Source: Apricaphanius iberus (Eukaryota > Chordata > Actinopteri > Cyprinodontiformes > Aphaniidae). Taken from it: a stretch of 64,000 nucleotides of DNA. A program made the position numbers and the translations under genes. This document shows, in pieces, positions 1 to 10,884 of this stretch. The DNA lies in NCBI GenBank assembly GCA_028564705.1, contig JAPXFQ010001678.1, forward strand, positions 310,001 to 374,000, in the 5' to 3' direction. How positions within the stretch are numbered: the stretch's first letter is position 1; every line of letters begins with the position of its first letter. Below the pieces are notes generated by a model, which ran no database searches, was not told where the DNA came from, and was given only the letters and a program-made list of their open reading frames with translations.

Positions 1-258
1 ACAGTCCTTTTATGTTTTTTATTTAATTTAAAAATTTCCTTTTGTTTGTATTATTTAAAAGTTCTGGTTCTTGACATTCCAATTTTAAATAACTGTTCAA
101 TTGTTGCATTTTAGAGGGTGTACTTGCATTATCATGATATATTAACATTACAAAGTGGTAATTTTGGTCTTGATGATCTCGACAATAATATCGTTTCTCG
201 TCAATAATTCATGGGACAATATATCGTCCAGCAAAATTTGTTATCGTCCCAGGCCTAC
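1..258. mobile_element. hAT-like terminus (partial)
   Basis: The stretch ends in ttatcgtcccaggccta, the inward reading of the TAGGCCTG-type ends seen on many fish hAT-like nonautonomous elements, with AT-rich degenerate sequence before it. The other end is not visible. This is family resemblance only. Confidence 0.35.
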
Positions 259-260
259 TT

Positions 261-1602
261 CCATCAATCATAATGGGAAACGTGAGATCACTAGCTAACA
301 AGATTGATTAACTCCAAGCCCTGACAAGGACTCAGCCTGATTATCAGGAATGCAGTGTTATGTGCTTCCCCTAGGCGTGGCAAGACTCCAGACGTGGCAA
401 TATATCCCCTGACTCCAATTTCTTTTTGCCAGACTTTCTGACTGTACGAGCAGACACAGATCGGAAGAGGAGCAGGTGCTGGGTCCTTCGCTAAGCTACA
501 GACCCAGCACCCCAATGCATTTGTGGCAATATCTGGTGATTTTAATCATGCCTCTCTCTCTTCTACACTTCCAACATTTCAACACTTTGTCAGCTGTTCC
601 ACAAGAGAAAACAAGACCTTGGATTTGTTTTATGCAAATGTAAAGGATGCTTATATGTCCAAACCAAGACCTCCTCTGGGACAATCAGATCATAATCATG
701 TTTTTGTCTGCTCTGAATATAAACCAACAAAGAGAACTGTTAGAAAATGGTCACATGAAGCTGAAGAAGCCCTGCAGGGTTGTTGTGAGTCCACAAATTG
801 AACGACTCTTTGCCAGCCACACGGAGAGGACATCAATGCCATGACTGTGTGTGACTGATGACATAAACTTCTGTGTGGACAACATCATCCCCTGTAGAAC
901 AGTGAGATGCTTCCCTAATAACAAACCCTGGATCACCAGTGAGCTGAAGGAATTGCAGAAGAAGAAAAACTGAGCCTTCAAGGAGGGAGACAGGAAGTTA
1001 TTAAGGAGTATAAAGAAGCAACTAAAAGTCAAGATCAGAGACAGCGAATTTATGTATTAATTAGATAAATTTGTTCCTTACATTATCTTTTCTTACTGAT
1101 TGATTACTGTTAAACTTATATGTTTTGTTTGTAATCATGTGGTTTCATTATCACTGAATCATGTAAAGCACCTTGAATTGCCTTGTGTTGAAAGTGTGCT
1201 ATACAAATAAAATTGCCTTGCCTTGCCTTGATAGAGCCAATGAATTGAACACATTCTTCAATAGGTTCAATGCAGGAAAAAGCTCAGCATCCTCCCCTCC
1301 TATTTCCAGCCAAAGAGACATCCCACTCTCCTCTCACCCATACCTGTCCTGTCACACCTCAGAGGTTTTATCTTCCACCTCAGTCATGAACTCTTCTACT
1401 TGCACAACTTCGTCTTCAACCAAGTCAGGAGATGCTGCTACCCCCTTTATCTCACTCTCCCAACTGTCTGTCTCTAAAAGTAAGGTGAAGAGGCAGTTGG
1501 AGAAACTCAACCGGAACAAGGCTACAGGTCCAGAGACTGAAGGATTTTGTGTCAAACCAGCTGGTGAGCAGCACAGGAGCACCACAAGGGACGGTACTCC
1601 GT
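261..1602 (+). mobile_element. CR1/Rex1-like LINE fragment, interrupted
   Basis: Translated on the + strand, the region reads as a decayed CR1/Rex1-type LINE: GNVRSLAN near 275, then an endonuclease stretch at 523-801 with SGDFNHASL and GQSDHNHV (GDFN and SDH catalytic blocks), then KWSHEAEEAL. After an L2 tail insertion it resumes near 1213 with ANELNTFFNRFNAGKSS and KRQLEKLNRNKATGP, the region entering the reverse transcriptase. Stops and frameshifts are frequent, and the RT catalytic part is absent. It is related to, but more decayed than, the LINE at 44341-46352. Confidence 0.7.
1046..1212 (+). mobile_element. 5'-truncated L2 3' tail inside the LINE
   Basis: The sequence ends with gaaagtgtgctatacaaata followed by ttgcc units, the same 3' terminus as the L2 copy ending near 51835. 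LINE coding sequence is interrupted before it and resumes directly after it, so this is a nested insertion consisting of the 3' UTR only. A clear target duplication was not found. Confidence 0.65.
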
Positions 1603-3255
1603 AAATATTGATCCTACATTCTGAACCTTTAATCCTGTAAAATAAGAGGGGTTTGGTCCTTGTTTAATAATCTTAGCAAGGTGTTGGGTATTTATCAATT
1701 AAAATTGATAAATTTGAGTTATGGTCTATCTGGTTATGTTAAGAATATTAACTAATAATTGTAAATTAGTAGTTTAATTATTCTTTAAATCATTTAATTG
1801 GGGCACCACTAGCCGCTGGGCTAGAAACAAGATCTTATCTGTATTCAGAGAAAATGATCAACCAATAATCTCTCTTATAATTATTAATTATTAGTGATTA
1901 CCAGAAAGACCTTATCTGAAGGAAATGAATTATTTGCAATAATTCACACACACACTCAAATTAAAAGAAACCAGAGATTTGATTCAATGTAACTAATTTA
2001 TTCAAAAAACACAAATAAAATAGAAAACACTACTCATATCAAAACGGTTCTGTCAAGGCAAACGTTATACCTGAGCAATATGGCGACCAATAGTGACATC
2101 ACTTAGGCCCGTCACGGAGCGCTTCCTGCTGACATTCGTATGTGGCCCCTCGCGTGCATGTGTAGAGTCTCTGTACGGATGTGAAGGCGCAGCTTGCCGG
2201 GGGGGTAATTGTTCTATTGCAGACAAGGCGCTGCGCGGCTTTCTTTAACAAAGAAAGACCTCGCGGTCCTTATCACTGGGCAACTTTTTGTTAGCAAAGG
2301 CTCTGGTTCAGAAACACGGGACAACTCAGGATTTTTGGTCTACGCACGGCACCGCACGTTTCTAGGGGCGTGTGTGCGCAACAGTACTCCTGTGTCGTTT
2401 AACAATCACTATGGTACATGAAATGAAACGAAGGGATTTCCTACAATCAGATAACTTTGCTTATTACTAAAGGACGGAAGGTACTACGGACATGACTCTT
2501 ACACAACAATTAAGATCACAGTTTACCTGTAAATACGAACAAAATACAGCACAGAAACTTCAACAGCGCTCATTAGAAATGAGAACATGCATACATCAGA
2601 ATACACAGGATTCCTGAATAACTCCACCCAGGTCAAGAAATAAATTCGAACAGTCTTAGTTCATAGAAGTCCCAGATGCAGGAGAAAGGCACCGCATCAT
2701 TGATTGCGATGGAAAAGCGAGAAAGAAAATAAAAAGGAAACCTCTAACTCATCCGCTGTGCAGAAGAGAGGGAAAAAGGAGAATAAACAAAAGGGTAAAA
2801 ACTTTGAAGGCCAGCCTCAAAGACAGGAGAAGTTTGCGCAAGGAAGAGTGGTCAGAACACGTGTTGAGAAAGGAGTCTCTTCTTTGTAGCTTTGGGGCAA
2901 AACCGAGACTCAAGGGGATGAAAGCGTGATGAGAGGGGTCTCCTTTAGCCCGGGGTGTCGAACCAGAGAGGACGCGAAATTCCGCGATTCAGAGCTTTAA
3001 ACAAGGCGCTTGTGCTGTTCCCTCCTACTTTTTGCGGATTGTCCACTCGCACTGCACGGAATTGCAGCGGTCTGATGGATTGGTGCTCTTGCCAAGTCGC
3101 GTGGCAGATTCTCCAGCACTCAGCTGGGGAGGGGAAAGAGGAAGACGCACTGCCTTGCCATTGGTTATTGGAATGCTGCCGTCATATTTCTAGGGCCCTT
3201 TGATATCGTATACATGACTCAGACCACAGAACACAGGGGAATCCTATTTTGACAC
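1603..3255 (-). mobile_element. Possible solitary LTR-like unit (unresolved)
   Basis: This 1.65-kb block differs in composition from its surroundings: AT-rich at 1603-2050 and GC/CpG-rich at 2080-3200. Read on the - strand it starts tgtcaaaatagg, has CCAAT-type sequence near 3160 and, further on, AATAAA near 2006. That order (promoter-like, then polyadenylation-like) would fit an LTR of an old retroelement. No gag, pol or env-type reading frame or primer-binding site was recognised. It could instead be a composite of DNA elements. Confidence 0.3.
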
Positions 3256-3524
3256 AAAAATAAATAGAATAAACAATGCATTGAAAAATCCGAAATTAAA
3301 ACTACTGTTGTGCCATTAAAATTGTGTTTTTGGTTTCACTTATTGAAATACAAAACCTAAAACAATGTAAAAATAAAATATAAATATTTTTATAAATAAA
3401 TCTAGATAAAGTATTTTCTGAAACCAGTACCTGTACGTACTGTGAAAAAGACTTCACCAATAGCGGGACACAAACCCAGACCTATCAAACGGGAGTCTCC
3501 AACATTAACCACTCAGCCAACATG

Positions 3525-4924
3525 TACTCAGCCTTCTTCTTTCTCCAACACGACAAGTGGAGTTTAGACAAAAAAAACCTCCACTTTTGTCCAATGGCCT
3601 TCTCATATCTCATGCCTCATGTACTCCCAAATGACCTTCTCCCATTCCTTCTCTGGATCATCCAAATGGTCTTTGGCAAACTTCAAACAGACCTTGACAT
3701 TCCCTGGCCTAAGCACGGAGACCTTGCATGCACTGCAGGATTTAAATATATGACTGTGGAGTGTGTTATTGGTGGTTTTCTTTGTGGTCCCGGCTCTATT
3801 CAGGTCATTAACCAGGTCCTACCGTTTATTTCTGGGCTCACCCGTCACTGTCCGCATGAAAATTGATGCCCCACGAAGAGAGATCTTATATGGTGCTCCA
3901 GACCGAGTGAGATTGACCGTCGTTTTGAACTTCCATTTTCTAACGGTTGTTGCCTTGTCACCAAGCTACTTGGTATTGTCCTGTAGCCCATCCCAGCCTT
4001 GTGCAGGTCTACAATTTTATCCCTAATGTCCATGCACAGCTCTTTGGTCTTGGCAATTGTGGAGAGGTTGGAGTTTCTTTGAGTGTGTGGACAGGTATCT
4101 TTTAATGCAGGTAACACGTTTAAACAAGTGGAGTTAATACAGGTAACGAGTGGGGAACAGGAGGGCTTCTTAAAGAAGAACTAACAGGTCTGTTATCTCA
4201 AGGAAATGTCAATCGAACGCAACTGGACTTGGTAATTTGTCTTGGAAGACGTTTCTCCTCTTATCCAAGAGGCTTCATCAGTTCATGCTCGCCGGTGACC
4301 AGGCTGGGACTGGTCCAACTAACTGGTGTGGAGACTCAGCTATTTAACCTCTTGGAGGGCTTTTCCAAGACTGATTATGTCATTGGATCCTTTGTGCTCC
4401 ACGTCTTAACGACGGTCATTGGCGTGTCGCCTATTGGTGGAGGTTAGGTTTCGGCTTCATTAGTGCCCTATTGTGTTATAACGACAGTCGCTGGAGTCAC
4501 AGTTGTTTTTCTTATTAGAGGTTAAATTGTTGAATTCCTGGGTAGGGATGAAAGGGCAGCATTGTGAATTGGAGATAGGTGATGTCTCAGGCCTCCTCTG
4601 TTTAGCGATGGTTTCTCTACTTTTACATAGATGGCTTCCTTGAGATAACCATGACCTGGATGAATGAGAATATTCACAGGCTTATAACAGGTCTGTTGGA
4701 GTCTAAATTGTTATTGGTTGACTGGCAGCTAAAATACTTATGTCGTGCAATAAAATAGAAATTATTTAAAAACCATCCACTGTGATTTTTTTACATTTTT
4801 GTTTTAGATTCTGTCCCTCACAGTTGAAGAGTATCTTTGATACAAATTACAGACCTCTACATACTTTGTAAGTGGAAAAACGTCAAAAATCAGCAGTGTA
4901 TCAAATACTTGTTCTCCCAACTGT
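3525..4924 (-). mobile_element. Tc1/mariner element, 5' half only, with nested insertion
   Basis: The right end at 4887-4924 reads as a Tc1 inverted repeat (inward acagttgggagaacaagtat). The - strand encodes transposase N-terminal sequence with stops ([20 protein letters not shown], then GYRTI) around 3970-4060, and downstream transposase sequence decays toward 3525. The left inverted repeat is missing. The element is interrupted at 4195-4685 by a Penelope-like fragment. It is not functional. Confidence 0.75.
4195..4685 (-). mobile_element. Penelope-like element, truncated, with 12-bp target duplication
   Basis: The 491-bp insertion is flanked by identical aacaggtctgtt at 4183-4194 and 4686-4697. 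Its - strand translates to KEAIYVKVEKPSLNRGG, LRHHLSP and ALSSLPRN, the C-terminal end of the GIY-YIG endonuclease region of Neptune/Poseidon-type Penelope elements. Near its 3' end (4251-4281) it carries CTGATGA and GAAAC on the - strand flanking a short inverted repeat, a hammerhead-ribozyme-like arrangement. It is heavily 5' truncated and lacks the RT. Confidence 0.8.
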
Positions 4925-5239
4925 ATTGCAGATTTCTTGAGTGTTATTAATGTTAAATAAGTAACCATGAAAGCAGAAAATTATAAATTATTTTCATAAT
5001 ATTTAGCTTTTATTTTCTTTAAAATACCTAACTCTTTATCTTATGAGATTTTTTTTAGTTGCATTATAAAAAAAAAAAAGAATATTTAATGCATTTTGTG
5101 CAATACATTTTCTTTCAATGGGAATCCAATCCTTTTTGAAGTTGTTCTGCTGCAATGTATTTTGAAAGTGATGATGTTCATAAGCAGTCATTTTGACATA
5201 AATAATTTTGAAAATTGAGTATATCACAATACATATCAT

Positions 5240-5598
5240 TACCTCATATGCTTTAGATTATTCTCAGACCCCCAGATGTTTGTGGTAGATGACCGCTTGT
5301 ACTGATCCAGGTTCTGCCGGAGGTTTCTTCCTGTTAAAGGGGAGATTTTCCTCTCCACTGTCGCTACATGCTTGCTCTGTTTGAGGGGATTGCTGAATGG
5401 ATTGCTGTGGTTGCAGGGCTGCCTCAATTGGGCCCGATCCCATGTCAACGACCTCATGCAATCTGCTGGGATTCCTTACATAGAAAACTTTTAACTGATT
5501 GTAATGTTTGTATAATTTTATTGAAATGACTTTTGTTGTAAAGTGCCCTGAGATTAAATTTGTTGTGAATTGGTGCTATATAAATCAAAGTGAATTGA
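5240..5598 (+). mobile_element. L2 LINE 3' UTR fragment
   Basis: It matches, in opposite orientation, the 3' UTRs of the L2 copies at 7800-10530 and 39497-42000: the cctgttaaaggggag block, the catgcttgctctg block, then tgtaaagtgccctgag and a terminal gaattgaattg tail at 5580-5598. No coding sequence is left. Confidence 0.75.
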
Positions 5599-5812
5599 AT
5601 TGATCATCTTTGCCATGTTCATTTTGTGTAGATTTCTATTAATTTAAAGGTTCTTAGTGCATTACACAAACAAATAGAATTTGTTTTTAGCTTTTTTTAT
5701 GCTGACAGTTTTGGCAACGGCTATCACTTTCCTGAGAGCTTCCACTAATGTTGTTGTGGCAATTGAATTATATCGCAATATAGTTTTGAGGCCATATCGC
5801 CCAGCCCTACAA
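5599..5812. mobile_element. hAT-like remnant end
   Basis: It ends ccatatcgcccagccctac, the inward form of the TAGGGCTGGGCGATAT terminus common to fish hAT nonautonomous elements. The opposite end is not recognisable. Confidence 0.35.
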
Positions 5813-7799
5813 TAAACGGAAAAATTTTTAAAAAGTTGGAGGAGGACTGGTGTGGCCTCGGTATTCACAAAGGTCAGGAATTACAACTGCCCACGAACAG
5901 CGGAAATTGACTTATACTTGAGACACCTTCCGAAAATGCATACAACTGTCTATTTTATAATAATATAAATATTTTAAACACAATTACCTTAATATGCATT
6001 TATGAAATCATCTAGCCAATATATTGACCAAGTATTTTTTATATTTTTGACTTTAATTTATTTTCTTAAGTGTGAAGTAAAAATCTGAAGACCATCTGTC
6101 ATTTGGATAGATTATTATTACTAACTCTGTGCATAAATTTGAAAATGACTGCACATTTGCACTGAGTCCAGTTAACAATATAAAAAAAATTATATTTGAG
6201 AACATCAGAACAAGAGGTAGTTGTGAGACTGACTTCAGGCCACAGCAGGTAAACAATTCCTTATTTTGGCAATCGTTTAATTTCATTATTTACATGTACT
6301 TTTTCTGTTCCGCTTTTTCAAATAGAATATTATTTCAAATGAATTTTAAAAATACACTTTGGGATATTTTATTTTAAAAATTGTTGAGTTTTTACTCTTA
6401 TCAGTCAGAATGATCCGAGGTCGTGCTGGATAAAAAAATGTCTCGCAAGACCTCAGATTTTAGGCCTACCACAGTAGCTAATATCTGAGGTCTTTCTTAT
6501 CTCCTCAAGAGTACAGCCATTTAGTTCTAAGGAAATACATGGCAATCCTGAATTAGCTGCTTTACAAACATCAGCTAATGGTGTGCCAAGTAGTGTTTTC
6601 TCAAGGTATTTTAGCTACTCAAGTAAATAATTTATTCTAATATTTTTGATGTTCTCACAAATAAAACCGGTAACAGGCAGTGCGCCATTGTAGTTGTAAA
6701 TACATTATTTTACTGTAATTTAAAAACACCAAACCGATAAAATAATGAAATGGCTTTTACTGGGATTAACTGCAAAGTACTTGTATCGCTTCATGAATAA
6801 AAGGATAATAAATTAGAATGTTGTTTTTTTATTAGAAAATTGTTTGTTATGGAACAATTTTGGTTCACCTGAAAGGTATGATAAACCTAATCTGTTTAGT
6901 TTCTTTATTATTTGTTAGAACATTCCACACAGGGAGGACCTTTTTTTTTTTTTTACTTCCCATATATCCGTAGTGCTGAAATGTTCTGGCTGGAAGAAAT
7001 CCCAATGTTTCGGCTGTAGAGGTTACTTTCTCCACAGAGCAGAGGGCACAAGGCTGGTCTGATCACACATTGACGTGTCGCCAGCTTGGTGCGAGAGGGG
7101 CTGTTTGAGTTAGAATGCTTCAGGCGGATTTGTTTATCCAGATTAGAGCAGCTGCATTCAGGCTTTATGTATGCTAATGATGGGCTGAATTTAACAAAAC
7201 CTACCTATGGAAAACAGCAACCTGGCATGTTGTGGCTTAGCCGAGGTAAACAACATGGCTTACCTGCAAACACGTTTGCCTTTCTCAATTAAACCTCGAG
7301 AAGCTGTAATCTGTGTGACTCATCTCAGCCTGTTACCTGGAGGAATGGAGGTTTCCACAACAGGCAAATAAAAATAAAATCCAGGATATGATCTAATGTT
7401 TAGCTCACTCAGACTTGTTTATGCATCCCTGATAGGGCCGGGTGGAATTGCAAATTTTTCATACGTTTACGAGACTGATCATGATTACAGTCAAAATAAA
7501 AAATCTTTATTGAACATAGTTTGCATAACCTGTGCAGTTAACCATCTTTATCATGGAACATCTTGAGGTATTTCAATAGGTGATATCTTAGGAAAGAAAT
7601 CAAACATATTTTCTTTTCTTTCATAAACCAACAAAAATAGCACAAATTTTTAATACTGAAAAGTTTCGATTGGGCTACACAGTATGTAAACAAGTTATTG
7701 TTAATTGTGTTGGTTATCTTGACCCACCGCTTTCATTTTTCTGATAGGCAGTCCCTTTCAGGAATGAATCTTAAATTAATGTCTGACTGCTGCTTGCAT
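5813..7799. other. No recognised gene or element
   Basis: About 2 kb of AT-rich sequence. Only short non-conserved open frames are present. A possible hAT-type start (tagggccggg) lies near 7434 without a partner. Confidence 0.5.
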
Positions 7800-9005
7800 A
7801 TTTAAATTAAATTAAATTCAGATTATTTATGTAGCGCCGTTGCACAACAGATGTCATACAATACAATGTTTAATTGAGGAATTAGAGAACCACAGAAGAT
7901 TGCGTCGTGACTTCTCAGCAATCCCTCACACTGAGCAAGCATGAAGCTACAGTGGAGAGGAAAAACTCCCTTTTAACAGGAAGAAACCTCCAGCAGAACC
8001 AGGCTCAGCATAAGCAGTCATCTGCCGAGACCGTCTGTGGTTTGGAGAAAGCAGCGGAGAAACCGAAAGAGCAACAGAACTGATACAGAAGCAGAAGTTG
8101 GTAGCAGGACATGTAGAACGTCCCCCCACTGGAATGCCATCTTGGTCAGGGTCATCAAGCAGGACGGGTCAGGAGCAGCTACTGTAGGAAGAGACTGAGA
8201 GAAAACAGGTTAGCGCTTGAACTGACAGCACATCATGCAGTTGCGGAGGAGTAGGAGAGAAAGTATGAACTGACTCTAATAATGTCCTCCAAAAGCCTAG
8301 CCTAAAGCTGCATAGCTACTAACATTAACCTGTCTCCTAGCTACTAGGAGACCAAGCTACTAACACTCTCTACCTTTCTTACATTAATCTATCTCTACCT
8401 GACTACTAACATTAACCTGTCTCTTCCTAGCTACCTGTCTAACCTTTCTCTAACTGTAAACTTCTTCAAAGAGGAAGGTTTTAAGCCTAGTTTTAAAGAT
8501 AGATAAGTTGTCTGTTTCACGAACCAACTCTGGGAAATGGTTACATAGGAGGGGAGCCTGATAGCTGACAGATCTGCCACCCATTCTACTTTTAGAAATC
8601 CTAGGGACTACCAGTAGACCTGCAGTCTGAGAGCGAAGGGCTCCGTTAGGAACATATGGAACAATCAGGTCTCTTATGTATGATGGAGCTTGATTATTAA
8701 GAGCTTTATATGTCAGAAGGAGGATCTTGAATTTTATTCTAGATTTTACTGGGAGCCAGTGAAGAGAAGCTAACCAGGGGAAATGTGATCTCTTCTTCCT
8801 TTATTCATTAGAACCCTTGCAGCAGCATTTTGGAATAACTGAAGAATTTTAATTGTATTCTCTGGACTACTTGATAAAGACTTACAGTAATCCAGCCTCT
8901 AAGTAACAAAGACATGAATTAGTTTTTCAGCATCACTCCTGGACAGGATGTTTCAAATTTTTTGCAATATTCCTAAGGTGAAAAAAGGAAATCTTAGAGA
9001 CTTCT

Positions 9006-10019
9006 TTAAAGCAACACTATGTAGTTTTTCAACTTTCATAATATATTTCCAATACCCTTGTGATGGTACATCGACTTACAGTAGGTTGAATGACACGCAT
9101 GACATAGCCTGACGGGGTCTGTATCGCTTTCACTGGCACTATGTAACTTTGGGTGTGGGTAGATACCTGTGCACAAAAAGAACTACAAAACTTAACTGCT
9201 GCTTTACGGATTACCTCACTTCCGCATCCTACGTGAGCCCAACAAGCATTTGTTTGCCGTCTGCTACCGCGCGTGAGTGAGAAAGTTGTAATGGCCGAGG
9301 CAGCAAGTAAACCAAAGAAGGCGAAGTCGGAGGACACTCTTAAAAAGAAAAAGAGAGAGTGACAAACTAAAGAATCAATATTGGTCGAGCGTTTACTCGC
9401 TGGCGTAAGCTAAAGGAGGATGAGGGGTGCCCGACCGATGCGGACTTGGCCGTCATTCTCTTGGACTAGTAAGTATATTACTTGGAAACTATCTCTAGTG
9501 TTTTTGAATTAGTTGTCTGCCTGACAATGTTACAGAAGCTATCTGGTCCCCCATTTTATCTTCACGAATCAATTAATGCTAGTAGGGGATATAATTATCA
9601 ATCTGTTAGATAGTGAGTGACCTGCTAACATGAAATTGTATTCATATGTGCGCCGGCATAGAGCTGTCAGACAAATTAAAAGGAAATTAGACCGTATCAA
9701 GTTATAACGTGATAGTTTCAAGTTTTTACAATAAACGTAAAAACCCCGGTCTAATTTCTTTTTTTTATGACTGACAGCTCTATGCTGCCGTACATGTGAC
9801 ATGCTAACATTTACAAAAATATACCTGGGATGAAGACATTTGACACGCAACTAAGGCTGCCCAAGACGTGAAAATCTGCAACGTTCGAGGGTATTGCTTA
9901 TCAATGCACCGAATCCCCTGGTGGAACCATAACAAATTTTATGACAGTAGTAGTAGACAATACCTTTTTCCCAACTGTAGGGGGACCCCGAGAGCAAGAG
10001 TTACATGGTAGTGCTTTAA
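9006..10019. mobile_element. Nonautonomous TTAA-flanked DNA transposon
   Basis: The 1,014-bp insert begins ttaaagcaacactatgta and ends tacatggtagtgctttaa, imperfect terminal inverted repeats bounded by TTAA. L2 sequence on both sides joins correctly, and the other L2 copy is uninterrupted at the same point (TTAA at 40683-40686). TTAA targets are characteristic of piggyBac-like elements, but the ends do not show a recognised piggyBac motif, so the superfamily is open. No transposase is present. Confidence 0.75.
9643..9798. repeat. Foldback (inverted repeat) inside the TTAA element
   Basis: Arms of about 52 bp at 9643-9694 and 9747-9798 are reverse complements at most positions, sharing catagagctgtcag and gaaattagaccg. 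The spacer is about 52 bp. It may be a small foldback element nested in the larger transposon, or part of it. Confidence 0.75.
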
Positions 10020-10884
10020 TGTGAGATCTAAATGACATATCTTGGTCAAAAATAACTAATTTAATGCCGTCCAGGTGAAGCGGTTGACTAAGTAGTTTCT
10101 TTTTCAGAGCTTCTGGTCCAAAGACGAAAAGTTCTGTTTTATCAGAATTCAGAAGCAAGAAGTTTAGAGTCATCCAAATTTGTATGTCTTTCAGACATGC
10201 CTGTAGTCTACCAAGGATTTATGGATAGATATAGCTGTGCATCATCTGCGTAACTATGGAAATTTATCCTATGCTGCCTATTGATTTTACCAATAGGAAG
10301 CATATATATAGTAAAAAGAATCGGCCCAAGCACCGAACCCTGTGGTACTCTGCAAGTAACCATTGAGGCAGAGGAAGATCTATTGTTTACCCGAACAAAC
10401 TGAAATCTGTTAGACAAATAAGATTTAAACCAGCCTAGTGCTGTTCCTATTATACTGACACTTTGAAGCCTTTCTATGGGAATATTGAATGTGAATGTGG
10501 AGGATGCAGATCTTAAGACATTTTTCATACTCTAAGAGGTATTTTCAGCTATTGGTGGTGAAGCTTGCTGCTGGTGTTTCCATTGCTGGTTACCACTTTT
10601 CCTTGAAAGCACTTGCAAAACATTAACATTTGCTCAAAGTCCGACCGAAGAACCTCTAAACTATAGATGTTGCTCTGACTGTAAGAGGGTATAGACTGTG
10701 CTCAGAATTACATCTGCATTTTTGTTTTTTCACAAAGAGGTTTGGCTATCTTTCAGAGACTCTTCTTTTCTCTTGGTGAGAAAACATGAGGTTTATGTCA
10801 GCAGATGAAAGGTCTTCCTCACAAAATCACCTCAGACTAATTACCATGTAGATTTCAGGAGAATGTCTTCAGTACAGAGCTGAA

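Larger units (their letters stand above)
7800..10530 (-). mobile_element. L2/Maui-like LINE, 5' truncated, split by a TTAA element
   Basis: On the - strand it reads from an RT fragment (10208-10528, with [13 protein letters not shown] and YADDAQLY) through LNSDKTELFVFGPEALKKK near 10100 to a long decayed C-terminal and 3' UTR region and a taaat-rich tail near 7803. YADD is the RT catalytic motif. The 5' end (endonuclease, ORF1) is missing. The copy is interrupted at 9006-10019. It parallels the - strand L2 at 39497-42000. Confidence 0.85.

Noticed and set aside
2704..2889. Lys/Arg-rich small protein
   Set aside because: Biased composition in a CpG/purine-rich block, no family motif, no start context or splice support.
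3522..3866. 114-codon + strand frame
   Set aside because: It is the antisense of decayed Tc1 transposase sequence.
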